A DNA stretch of 10,057 bases, from the NCBI GenBank assembly GCA_028565635.1, contig JAOXYB010068534.1:1-10057 (forward strand), read 5' to 3'. The stretch comes from Phoronis ovalis (lineage: Eukaryota > Phoronida > Phoronidae). Position 1 is the first letter of the stretch. Each line of letters opens with the position of its first letter. This document shows, piece after piece, positions 1-9,092 of the stretch. A program made the translations under genes and the position numbers. The notes under the pieces are model-generated. The model ran no database searches. It had not been told where the DNA came from and saw only the letters and a list, made by a program, of their open reading frames with translations.

Positions 1-1003
1 ATTACTTCATACCATTAAATATGTCTGTTTCATTTGTTAATGACTCGACTTTGCTTTATTACTGATGAGCTTTTATTTTTTGGATATTTAGTCTGCCTTC
101 ATAAAAATGCACCATTACTAAATTTTAAATTTATATTGATATTCTTTTTACTTTAAGAAGCAATTATCTTCACTTTTTATTCTTACTACCAAAAACTAGA
201 TTATTTGGTTAATTGGGTAAGTAATAAAAATTATTAGCACAAAAACATTTTTACAGTTTGTTATACTTTTAAAATGATCCTCCCAATCGAGCTTATTCCT
301 GTACATAATTAGTACTTAGTATTAAACTGTACAATATATAAAATTATCATTTTCTTTAAAAAATGTAAAATATAAACATCATTTACTCACCATATATTTG
401 ATTGCATATATGCTGTAATACCTAGGACGTCCGCATAGGTCAATATATAGCTTTAGATATGAAATTATTCACTGTCTGTGTGCATTTTTGACAACACCTT
501 TTATTATATCTTGAAGTTAACTACCAATATGTACACTCTTGTCATATCACTTTTTATTATATACTTCAATGTGCACTTGAGATGGAGTTTGTGTCCGCAT
601 TAACCTGACTAGATTTGTCATGTCAAATTATGTAAAACTGCGTAAGACTATTGTATATGAAAACAGCCTGCAGGGAAGTATTACATTTTATAATCAAAAT
701 ATGTGTTTTATTTTGATTCAATTATACATTTTTTTGTGTTATTATATGATACTTTTATGAATGATTTATTGTTTCTGGGGAGATTTCAAGAATCGACTCA
801 CAATTTCTTAGTACAAGATAAAATTTTTGAAGTTAAACCATACCAAAAAAAATAACTAAATAAATAATAATTATGTATTCTTATTAAATTTTGACGCCCT
901 TTTAATTATGTATTAAGCTGATGCAAAAAAAAATGTTTAGTGCTGTGTACTAATTAAAATGAGTTGTATTTTTAATTCGGGTTTTTGGGAAAATGCTACA
1001 GTA
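1..1003. other. AT-rich upstream intergenic region
   Basis: No coding region is supported on either strand; open frames are short, low-complexity and resemble no family. The stretch is strongly AT-rich with many short A or T runs. A weak direct repeat of TTTTATTATAT occurs at 499-509 and 552-562, and an 8-bp palindrome GGACGTCC lies at 425-432. Neither is long enough to imply a mobile element. No exon of an upstream gene, tRNA or other RNA gene was recognised. Confidence 0.6.
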
Positions 1004-1060
1004 TCCTGTATATACGTTGAGCATGCGTGAAGATTGCATTGTGGGTAATCAGCAAAGATG
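1004..1060 (+). promoter_or_regulatory. Putative MRPL15 promoter with NRF1-like, GCATTGTGGG and YY1-like sites
   Basis: Seen directly: a TATATA at 1009-1014; TGAGCATGCGTG at 1018-1029, which matches the NRF1 consensus YGCGCAYGCGCR at 10 of 12 positions; GCATTGTGGG at 1036-1045, whose complement resembles the CCCAGAATGC half of the ZNF143/Staf promoter element; and CAAAGATGGCG at 1053-1063, a good match to the YY1 core AANATGGCG and overlapping the start codon. NRF1, ZNF143 and YY1 sites are known to be common in short promoters of animal genes for mitochondrial and ribosomal proteins. If the TATATA acts as a TATA element, transcription would begin near 1040 and the 5' UTR would be only about 20 bases. 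This is inference; no transcript evidence is available. Confidence 0.5.
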
Positions 1061-1150
1061 GCGAGTGTGGAGCGAGCTTTGCAGATGTTGAAAAATATGC
1101 CACGGGTGGCGTTAAATAACACTAAGGATCAGCTAAATCCAACAAAGAAG
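1058..1150 (+). CDS. MRPL15: MRPL15 coding exon 1 (mitochondrial targeting region)
   Basis: Encodes residues 1-31, beginning [20 protein letters not shown] and ending NPTKK. The [13 protein letters not shown] stretch lines up with the ALDLLRGLPRVSL type of sequence at the N-terminus of vertebrate MRPL15. This supports both the exon and the chosen start. The exon ends in phase 0 at AAG followed by GTAACC, an acceptable donor. Confidence 0.9.
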
Positions 1151-4100
1151 GTAACCAACTTTTAAAGTTAGACTTAGGGATTATCTTCTATAAATGCCAT
1201 TTCTTTAGAACAAAGAAAAGTCCTCGAAAAGTGTCACATGCTGCGGCGTGCCATCTGACCTGTCTTCTGAGCACCACCATGGCACCAGCCCCAATAATAT
1301 TAATAGGCCCAACATGTTAGGTCTATTATTTGGACTAGCCCATAACCAGACAGGTGAAACATGTCCAGTTCGATCTTCTCTCTAAAAGTGTTATGTATTG
1401 ATTTGTTTTTAGCTGCACACAATCAATAGCAAATCACTTAGTCTTTAATACTCAGTACCTTAGACTAACTAAGTTCCCAACAATTTATCTATTGTACTTT
1501 GACCTTTGTAGTCATTGACATTGTACTACAGTCTACACCAGGCAGAACCTGCCTCCCCCTCCCAAACTGTCCAGGATCAGTTGGCATTCCCTTACAAGGT
1601 TGACCAAAGGAATTTAGATGATTCCTGGATAGTTTCTATACTATTTGCTTTCGAGTATCCGGCAACGTTCTTTGCTGAGCTTATGATTGCTATACTTTAA
1701 TCGAATTGAAAAGGATAGTCAGTTAAGTTTTATGTGGCGATTTAGTGCTGGGAAATTGATGCCTTTAGCCAAAGAGGATATGCAGTGGTATGGCATTGCA
1801 GAGTGCTGGGAATTCCACAGATCAAAGTGCATGATTCAGAACTTCAGATTTGATTATATACTTATTTTGAGATGTAGTAGTCGGGTAAAGTGGATCTCCC
1901 TCGAAGGAATTGTAACATCTACTTGAATGCTGATAAGATATTTTTAAATTGTAGTCATTTCAGTCTTGTTCATTTTCATCACAAGAATGTTGATAGAACT
2001 TTTATAGATCACCCCAGGAGAAACTACAATGTAAGAAGATATGCTAAAAGGTCAGACAAGAGTTCAACTTATTTCTGACATGTCTTACAATAAAGGATTA
2101 CACAATATTACACTTGTTTAAGATAATTTGCTTGGTTCATATTTCGCACGGCTTCATAGCGCCATTAGCGGAAATGGAACCATGCGCACTACTGCAACTT
2201 TGCGACCTTTACCTTTAAGCCTGGCTACGTTTATTTGCAATTAAGAATGTAATACATTTTTTCTGCTCAAATAATTCTATATGAAATGTTTATTTAATCA
2301 AGTTACTGATAACTTGTCAAAGAACATATTTTGTTCATCGAAGAATAAATTGTAAGCATGCGTTTAACATAACATATTTTTAAATACAGCATTTTAATTG
2401 GCAACCTTCGAAAAAGTTTTAAATAGTGCTTCATTGCAGCTTAAAATGTTGTCAAGATCACTGTTTTTTTGAGTTAAAGAAATTGTTTTATATATCTTAA
2501 GAAGTTCCCTGTTCGCTTTATTATTTTAAATGCATACCATTAGTACTTGTCATGTGATATTTGCCCTCAGGTAATTTAGATGAAAATGAACTGGTATGTG
2601 TTTTTCAGTTTTTAAGTATTTACACTTTTCAACATGTGCTTTTTTAAAAACCATAGCTTGCAGCTCGTTTTAAATGTAAAAGGTGTTTCTGCACATGGTA
2701 AAATAATGCTGAACTGTATTATGTATTTTTGAATGATGTTAAGTATTAAAGAATGCCCATGTTTATTTAATATTAATAAAAGAATTATTTGCTGTGCCAC
2801 AGTTAAGTCCTGAGAAAAGTTTGAGTTATTTTCCTAAATGCTAGAAGGCAAAATCTTCTGAGATCATTATGCAATTTAATTTGAACTTTAATTCATACTG
2901 AGATTCTTGTATTATATGGGTAATACAAATTGCCCAAATCCAAGACCGGCAGTCCGGTGCACAGTACTAATTCATGCATCAGTATTACACGGAGTTCAAA
3001 ATAACCAAGTTTAATCAATTTCATGTTCTGGGCACAAACGTTACAATATAGCTTTGCGGCAAATCTAATCCTCTACATAAATATTAACCTGTCAGAGTAT
3101 TGTCATCTACTAAACTGTTCATGGATTTGTGACAAAACGGGTGATATGTATGAGCACAAAATTCAAAGGAGAGATGGGGAAGACATTACTTAGACTGCAA
3201 CATTAGCTTCTCTGATACTGTTTTTTTAATAAAATCTATAAAGTTAGCATCATGACAATCTCCAGTTGTGGGTTTGCAAACCATGCAACTGCATCTTCGA
3301 AGGCTAATAATGCAGTTGCATGCATGCACATTTTTGCTGTAAATAAAGCTCAGAATCCAACTTGTGGTAAGAGGATCTGTAATTGAAGTATAGTTGTTCA
3401 ATAGTTTCCAGTTTTATTTACAGCTCTGACACAGTTCATACAAATTGCTTCATTTTATGAAATGAAATTGGATGAAACAAGCTGTCACTTAGGGTAAAGG
3501 ATTTAGGTTGATGTTGCATGGTTAAATTAGTTTTCTATTTGTTTGGATTGGATAACAGCCTTATAAAAAGTCTGACTGTGCAATACTGGATAACAGGCTC
3601 TCATATTACAAAGGGAGGATTAAAAAATGTGTCAATACATTAACAAGGCATTGGATGTAGCTCACATATTTGGAAGAATCTCCATATGGAATATTTACAC
3701 TGATATCCTGTGACGTCAACAATTATCACGCGATGCTCTCTGATTGGCTAAGCACCAATCAAAGCCGAGTTGCCAGCACTGTAAATGGTGTTATTGATGA
3801 TTAAAGCGCCCTAGGTTGACCTGCTTAACCTAGCATGGGGCTCACAAAGTAGTACATTAAAATGAGAGCCATACATTAAATATATGTAAGTGGTTTTTTA
3901 TTCAAAACTACCTCCGTCACAGATAGCATTGGACAATTACCACACTTCAAGAAATATTAACAACTTTCAAACATATATGGTTTGTTAAATGGTTTACTAA
4001 TTTGTTGCAACAACATAATTGTAACAAAATTCTGTTGTAAAAAATGGTGCTGATATTTTCCCCATCAATATCCCTCTTGACACAGTAGCATTATGTAGCA

Positions 4101-7100
4101 AATTTGAATACACTCTTTCACTGTATTTGTTTATGCGTTGAAATAACATAGCCCTGGGAGCACCTGTGGCCAGTATAAAGCATCGTAACTTGGTGTATTC
4201 TGTTTACGACCTTTTGAACTTACTAAAATGCCGCTTTCATCAGAAATTTGTAAGTTAGATGTTTCGTATTGAAACTTTCTCTAGAAGGTTTATTGATGAA
4301 GGTTACTTTATACTGTAACCTAATTATATCAGGTGACCTACCCGCACGAATGCTCCATATATGGCCAAATTTGAGCAATAAAATATTCTCATTATTTGCA
4401 TGATTTTTTAATCTGTGATCTGTTGATTAAATTGTGCATCATCACAAAAAACGTTGTGTTATATAAAATATATTGAAACCTGAGGTGAGGATTTGCTCTC
4501 TATTTACAACATCATTTCCTATGGTGAATGTACTGGGGGAAGATCATTGCCCTTAAGTTAACATTACCAAGAAGTGTGGTTAGTACGGTAGCAAGATCGG
4601 TCCGTCATGGCAGGAAAACAAATGAAACCTTTTTGTGCCACAGTTTCAAAGGGATATGAATTATTGCTGTATGTGTACTATTTTATTGGATTACTAACTA
4701 AAATTACTTCAAGCTTTCTTTCTACTGTATAAATGTTAATCTTGCCTAGTTCCCATTACTTCATTTACCATATTTAATTAACCCCCAGCCTTAACCACAA
4801 CTCTCCTGGGTACTTTGACATTTTTTGAATGCTGTTGCATTTTGCAAAATATGTTTGCAGGGCACACTCAGGCTGCGCGCCATCTTTCGTGGATTTTTTA
4901 AATCACTTGTTATCTGTCTTCACCGATTACACAAGTTCACACCTTTGAACCTCAAAGGTTATATAATAAACCATGCTGCTGTACTCCTTTCTGTTTGTAC
5001 ACAGATCACATTGTTGTCTAAGTATTCTTAACTTCAAATTGACAGCTTTTCTAATCAAATTAGTGGTTGTGGAAACTTATAAAGGCTCCTTGCCTTTGGG
5101 GCAAAGGCGTCTGAGGTTTTGAGGTCTTAGTTTAGGATTTTTCATCCACTTGTAGACAACAATGAAGACCTATTCTTGATAAGTGTTTGTAGAAATGTAC
5201 ACTCAAATTCTGGTAATCACAAATTGTTATAAATTGAGTATGAAGTGGATATGATTCTTGGTACAATTATGAATGTCAATGTAGTTTTGATCAAATTGAA
5301 AAACTAACCGAAGCTGGATAAACTTTACTGTACCATTAAATGTTGTTGAAATGTTATATATTATCTTATAATATTGAAATCCTATAATTAATACTAGTAT
5401 GAAGTTTTGTTTTACATTTTTTTTAGAAAAAGTTGCCCCGTGGTCAACATGGTGGTAATAAATGTGGACGAGGAGACAAAGGTCAAGGTCAACATAACAC
5501 GCTTCCCCGCCTAGGATTTGAGGGTGGTCAGTCGCCATTTTATCTGATTATACCTAAAGAGCCTTACTATGCAGGACACCAGTGAGTTATTGTTGCCTAC
5601 TTGAGCTAGGGTTACTTAAAGATTGGTAGTGACAATTTATTTCTGTAAAAGTTGAAGCCAATCTATTTGACTCCAATCGCAATACTTTAGTTGCATACTA
5701 ACCTGTATATGGTTCAGCAATCTTGAAAGCTTTGGACTCTGGTCTAAAATTCTAATTTATTGACTAAAAGTATTACAATTTCTATGTATATTTGTATTTT
5801 TTAATTGGTTAGTTTGCTCCTTTCTGCTAGGATCAATACATGTTAACCTGGAAGTATTCAAACTAACATCTTAGGATTACCATTAGTTGTAAATAGAGAG
5901 CTTAAGAACTACGAGTAACGAGTAAAGTATGAGTGTCTACCACAACCATTAAACTGTCAAGTAAAAATAACACTAGTAGTCCGTATTTATACAGACATTT
6001 CTGTAAAAACAATCGAGTGAGTGATTTTCTTTTAGTTCATGCTTTAATGTATGTGACATACACACACTTTGCTCGTTACTTGCAGCTCATATGTAAGAAT
6101 CTTAAGCTCTCTAATAATAATAATGACACAGAATAGCCACATAATCATGTACATGCAGAGTTACTGGTTGGTTTGTTTGCTAGTTTATTCTAATCAAGCC
6201 TCAGTACGCAGTATTTATTTATTGCCCAAAAGCCTGTTGAAATGATACGAGTCAACTAGCTAATTAACAGATCATGCAAAAATAAATTTCATACAGTAAT
6301 GCAAAACAGTTTGTGTAATGTACATTTGGGGTTTGCATTAAAAGCTCATAGGCCTTAAGTGAGAACTTTGAACATATACATGTATTATTTGTTAATTTTT
6401 TGCAGCATAAGAAGACAGTATCCACCATTATCACTGCTTGAGTTGCAGAGAATGATTGATCTTGGAAGAATCAACACAGATGAACCAGTAGATCTTACAC
6501 AGATATGTAATACAAAGTTGTACAAGATGAAGGTAGACAAAAGACATTATGGAATTAATCTAACTGATGAGGTCAGTCTCAAAGCAAATAGTTGCTAAAA
6601 ATTAAGTTTAATCATACCACAGATTTTCAAAAAAATTTGCAGTAATTTCTGTCAAAATGCAGTATATTGCTAGCCTGAAATACTAAATAAACAATATTTT
6701 GACATGCCTTGAGTAGAAGGTGTGTTTTGTTGTAAAATGTTTTATAAACTGCAAATCTGTTCATTTTGGAAAAGCATGAGCATCTGATATGCTTCTGTGC
6801 TCCATCTGGTAAAAATATGGAACCAATATAATAGTTTTAGAAACCAGACTTACTTCTAGTTGGTGCTTTACACATCTGTTGCTATAATCAGCAAGGAGTA
6901 ATCCAGAGCTTTTAAAAACATTTAAATTTCTTTAAATGAAGAAATATGAAAATTTTAAAACACAATCACAGTGTGAGAATTAATTGTTTAAACATTATAA
7001 CACTATCAGTTGTGTAACAGAATGAGGAAATCTAAAACTTTCTTGTGTATTGATATGCTCAGAAGTTGCTAAATGCTTGATGGTAATAGTGTTTAAATTA

Positions 7101-7590
7101 AATGTTAAAAGTATATTTTTTATTTCAGGGTGCTGACATTTTTCAAGCAAAGGTAAACATTGAAGTACAGTGGACAAATGAAGTGGTCATTGCTGCTATA
7201 GAAAGAAATGGCGGTGTTATTACCACTCGGTATTTTGATCCACATAGTCTCATGGCTCTTACAGATCCTGAGAACTGGTTCTCAACAGGCAAACCAATTC
7301 CTCGTTGCAAACTACCTCCTCAAGAGGCAGTAGGTTATTACACAGATGCTAGCAATCGAGGATATCTCGCTGATCCTGATAAAATCCGAGAAGCTCGTGC
7401 AGTGACAGCGCAAAAATTTGGTTATAACATTCCAGACATTAGAAATGATCCTCAGTTTGAATTGTTAATTAGGAGAAAAGATCCACGACAAATATTTCAT
7501 GGATTGGAACCCGGATGGGTGGTTAATTTAAAAGACAAAACTGTGTTAAAACCAAAAGACAAAATATATGAGGAATATTACAAATCATGA
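1058..7590 (+). CDS. MRPL15: Mitochondrial large ribosomal subunit protein uL15m, four coding exons
   Basis: The coding sequence joins 1058-1150, 5427-5581, 6406-6571 and 7129-7590: 876 nt, 291 residues plus TGA, close to the usual length of about 296 in animals. uL15m is a structural protein of the mitochondrial 39S-type subunit, made in the cytosol and imported. The N-terminal ~30 residues have basic residues, few acids and leucines, as in a targeting sequence. The L15 N-terminal extension is clear: [12 protein letters not shown] (42-53), then [12 protein letters not shown] (59-70). RRQYPPLSL (85-93), IDLGRI (100-105) and DLTQI (112-116) follow the animal protein in order. The L15 fold core is KVNIEVQ (146-152) and [12 protein letters not shown] (160-171). 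[14 protein letters not shown] (208-221) and the C-terminal [18 protein letters not shown] (254-271) are MRPL15 hallmarks. The start ATG has A at -3 and G at +4. All three junctions are GT-AG and keep frame. No breaks or missing blocks are seen, so the gene looks intact. Confidence 0.96.
1258..1355 (+). repeat. Nested inverted repeats in intron 1
   Basis: The outer arms are ACCTGTCT (1258-1265) and AGACAGGT (1348-1355). Inside them TAATAGGCC (1301-1309) can pair with GGTCTATTA (1320-1328), eight Watson-Crick pairs and one G-T. The ten-base loop contains the palindrome AACATGTT. A further CCAA (1291-1294) faces TTGG (1330-1333). The stretch could be a degenerate foldback element or a folded RNA segment. 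It is too short and interrupted to name. Confidence 0.4.
3271..3322. repeat. 12-bp palindrome joined to a 13-bp perfect inverted repeat
   Basis: GGTTTGCAAACC at 3271-3282 is a perfect palindrome. It runs into CATGCAACTGCAT (3282-3294), which is exactly complementary to ATGCAGTTGCATG (3310-3322) across a 15-base loop. The loop itself contains the palindrome CTTCGAAG. Function is unknown. The stem is too short for a typical microRNA precursor. Confidence 0.6.
3711..3833. promoter_or_regulatory. CRE and paired CCAAT-type cluster within intron 1
   Basis: A perfect CRE palindrome TGACGTCA lies at 3711-3718. Downstream, TGATTGG (3741-3747) and CCAATCA (3755-3761) form two opposed CCAAT boxes that also make a 7-bp hairpin. 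CTAGGTT (3811-3817) and AACCTAG (3827-3833) form a second 7-bp hairpin. The segment is visibly less AT-rich than its surroundings. CREB/ATF and NF-Y binding are known for these motifs. A role as an intronic enhancer or alternative promoter is inference, and it could also be a worn repeat. Confidence 0.3.
4300..4321. repeat. 7-bp hairpin in intron 1
   Basis: AGGTTAC (4300-4306) and GTAACCT (4315-4321) are perfectly complementary around an 8-base loop. A perfect CArG-type box, CCATATATGG, follows at 4355-4364. Both could be chance in AT-rich DNA. Confidence 0.3.
5092..5108. repeat. 7-bp hairpin with GGG loop in intron 1
   Basis: GCCTTTG (5092-5098) and CAAAGGC (5102-5108) are perfectly complementary around GGG. 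It lies about 320 bases before exon 2. No terminator-like or RNA-gene context is present and no function is assigned. Confidence 0.3.
5427..5581 (+). CDS. MRPL15: MRPL15 coding exon 2 (L15 N-terminal glycine-rich region)
   Basis: Encodes residues 32-82 plus two bases of codon 83. It holds the glycine- and basic-rich L15 extension ([14 protein letters not shown]) that in ribosomes threads into 23S-type rRNA, followed by [11 protein letters not shown]. The acceptor is a T-rich tract ending TTTTAG at 5426. The donor is GTGAGT at 5582, a near-ideal site. A second AG at 5431-5432 would remove two lysines without changing frame. Confidence 0.93.
5582..6405 (+). other. MRPL15 intron 2 (824 bp)
   Basis: A phase 2 intron with GTGAGT donor and TTTTTTGCAG acceptor. 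It is AT-rich, with a small TAA repeat at about 6112-6123. The + strand open frame at 5933-6136 has low-complexity composition and no recognised family. No nested feature is supported. Confidence 0.88.
6406..6571 (+). CDS. MRPL15: MRPL15 coding exon 3
   Basis: Encodes the last base of codon 83 and residues 84-138, [20 protein letters not shown] onward to GINLTDE. RRQY-PLSL, LQ-IDLGR and DLTQ are in the same order as in vertebrate MRPL15. The acceptor is TTTTTTGCAG ending at 6405 and the donor is GTCAGT at 6572. Reading through the donor reaches a stop within nine codons (TAA at 6596-6598). Confidence 0.93.
6572..7128 (+). other. MRPL15 intron 3 (557 bp)
   Basis: A phase 0 intron with GTCAGT donor and a T-rich acceptor ending TATTTCAG. 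It is AT-rich and I see no repeat, RNA gene or other feature inside it. Confidence 0.88.
7129..7590 (+). CDS. MRPL15: MRPL15 coding exon 4 (L15 core and C-terminal extension) with stop
   Basis: Encodes residues 139-291 and a TGA at 7588-7590. The acceptor is TTTTTTATTTCAG ending at 7128. The exon begins [14 protein letters not shown], continuing the exon 3 sequence exactly as in other animal MRPL15 proteins. It carries the NGGVITT turn and the metazoan C-terminal extension [14 protein letters not shown] and [14 protein letters not shown], and ends KIYEEYYKS. No frameshift is seen. Confidence 0.96.
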   Translation, partial: GADIFQAKVNIEVQWTNEVVIAAIERNGGVITTRYFDPHSLMALTDPENWFSTGKPIPRCKLPPQEAVGYYTDASNRGYLADPDKIREARAVTAQKFGYNIPDIRNDPQFELLIRRKDPRQIFHGLEPGWVVNLKDKTVLKPKDKIYEEYYKS

Positions 7591-7810
7591 TGAGATGCTA
7601 CGTTAAACGATAGAGAATATTGTATACTTGTGCTTCGAAGAATCTAAATACCTGTCCACTTTGTGTGAAACGTTTCTTTTGGGCAGAGTTGATACTTATA
7701 AAGAAGTATTCGCGGAACATTTTATAAATCTAGTCCCGTTTTGACAGTGAAGTTTGATATTAAACAGAAACTCTCAATTGTGAAATAAAATAATTTGCAG
7801 TATCTATCTT
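7591..7810 (+). other. MRPL15 3' untranslated region
   Basis: Sequence after the TGA up to the probable cleavage zone, about 200 bases, AT-rich and without a conserved element that I recognise. The end is inferred from the AATAAA at 7784-7789. A second AATAAA at 8160-8165 could give a longer 3' UTR of about 590 bases. Confidence 0.55.
7784..7789 (+). terminator. Poly(A) signal AATAAA of MRPL15
   Basis: The canonical hexamer lies 194 bases after the stop codon and is followed by a T-rich stretch at about 7825-7838 that could be the downstream element. It is the first canonical hexamer after the stop. An alternative lies at 8160-8165. Confidence 0.65.
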
Positions 7811-9092
7811 ACACATTCAGAGTATTTTACTTTTTGTTCTCAAAATTAGGTACAAAAGGTGGAATTGGTGGAGCATTTGAACAATTCATGCATTTTACTT
7901 GCACAGTTAGAACCAACACCAGATTTTTTTTAAACTTGCCACTAGATGGCATTAGAAATGACTGTTTTAACATTAATACAAATTTTTCCAGTGACAGCTG
8001 TACTGCGCAGTATCTTAACAAGAGTTCATGTTCATGGTCATATATATAGCTCATAATTATAATAATTTGCTTTCCAATAATTTTACTTATTTCAAGAGAC
8101 TGCTATAGACTTGCGTACATTGTTCATTTGAAACAAGCTTTGGTGCTGCTATGATGTACAATAAATGTGATCAACTCTAGATGTGGATCAAATTCTTTAC
8201 CACAGTATTACGTATTAAATGTGCATTTACCTCGGTGGGCCTAAAACAAGGGAAAGATATAACAAATTACCTATTTAGCTGGCACTTTGCAGTGCACAAA
8301 ACTAGAACGTTTCATTTCATAGTCTGCATATGTAAACCCAGTGATTGACTAGCATTTGTAATTTCAGTTCATTATTCTAACAAATTTCACATCCACAAAA
8401 CTTGTTCAGAAGAGTATAGTAGTCATTTAAGGAAATCCTAGGATTGCTGTTGACATTTCTAGTCTTTTATATCAACAAGTCCTAATGTTGTTGACAGACA
8501 TCCAACTTGGCATATGCCTGGCTTAATGATTGGCATGCTGTTTGTCACACTATACTGAGGTATGTCAGTCAACCAAGTTTCTTCTGCTACAAAATTGTCT
8601 TTCAACATTCTGTAGAGTGCATTCTTATTGTCCCACATGAGACCATATTCAGAATGCCATTTACTGAATTTGATGTCGCATTTCGTCCATTAAATTAGTT
8701 TTATGGTCTGCAGGATTGGGTCTCAGTTCATAATTTGTTATCAATATTTGTTCTCTTTGAGCCTGCCAAAAGAATAAAAACTAATAAAAAAAAAAAATTC
8801 ATTGACAGATAGAAGGTGACATATTTACATTTTGATAATTGCATTTCCCAGTCTCTTATTTAATGAAACATGCTGCAAACAGCAGCATACAGTGATGGTG
8901 GAAAGTAAATTCAATAATGGCGAGCTGGTGTAAGGAATCAAAAGTTGGCATAAGGCATCTACCATGAAATTAAATTGTTTAAACTGTAGCAACAAACAAT
9001 GCTGTCTTATTGAACATGTAGAGGGTCAATAGTTTGTGACATTTGGTGGGGTAGTACTCCAAAAGGGTCTTATTCTCAACGCACAGTATAAA
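7811..9092. other. Downstream noncoding region
   Basis: No gene is supported. Overlapping small open frames on both strands at 7795-8054, and one at 8507-8698, look like chance. Short items noted are a CTCF-like core CCACTAGATGGCA at 7939-7951, a palindrome GGCATATGCC at 8509-8518, an 11-base A run at 8786-8796, and a 7-bp hairpin ATGCTGC/GCAGCAT at 8870-8888. The A run has no flanking duplication that I can identify, so a retroposed insertion is not supported. Confidence 0.5.
8870..8888. repeat. 7-bp hairpin ATGCTGC/GCAGCAT
   Basis: ATGCTGC at 8870-8876 and GCAGCAT at 8882-8888 pair perfectly around the loop AAACA. It stands alone, about 200 bases before the inverted-repeat element, and does not resemble that element's ends. 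Confidence 0.3.

Larger units (their letters stand above)
1151..5426 (+). other. MRPL15 intron 1 (4276 bp)
   Basis: A phase 0 intron with GTAACC donor and a T-rich TTTTAG acceptor. It makes up almost two thirds of the gene. Small open frames within it (for example 1515-1700, 1687-1926, 4825-5031 on + and 3186-3401 on -) resemble no known family and look like chance. Noted inside: a hairpin at 1291-1334, a CCGGT/ACCGG mini-hairpin near 2944-2957, a palindrome and 13-bp inverted repeat at 3271-3322, a GC-richer CRE/CCAAT cluster at 3711-3833, and short stems at 4300-4321 and 5092-5108. No nested gene or tRNA was recognised. Confidence 0.88.

Noticed and set aside
937-1122. Minus-strand frame of 61 residues over exon 1
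   Set aside because: It is antisense to the promoter and MRPL15 exon 1 and has no recognisable protein features.
1515-1926. Two overlapping + frames of 61 and 79 residues in intron 1
   Set aside because: Different frames, no family resemblance and no splice-site support for a cassette exon; treated as chance.
3282-3322. Candidate microRNA precursor
   Set aside because: A 13-bp stem with a 15-base loop is too short for a typical animal pre-microRNA of about 60 bases.
3186-3401. Minus-strand 71-residue cysteine-containing frame
   Set aside because: It covers the palindromic repeat at 3271-3322, which explains part of its composition, and has no regular cysteine pattern or signal peptide.
4825-5031. 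+ strand frame of 68 residues in intron 1
   Set aside because: Hydrophobic and basic residues without a recognisable domain; no donor or acceptor linking it to MRPL15 in frame.
5227-5538. Minus-strand frame of 103 residues
   Set aside because: Antisense to exon 2 and intron 1; its length comes partly from the coding constraint of the exon.
7795-8054. Overlapping frames on both strands after the poly(A) signal
   Set aside because: Mutually antisense, AT-driven composition and no recognised family.
8507-8698. + strand frame of 63 residues downstream
   Set aside because: No family resemblance or nearby splice structure; likely chance.
8786-8796. A run of 11 possibly marking a retroposon tail
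   Set aside because: No target-site duplication or upstream RNA-derived body could be identified.
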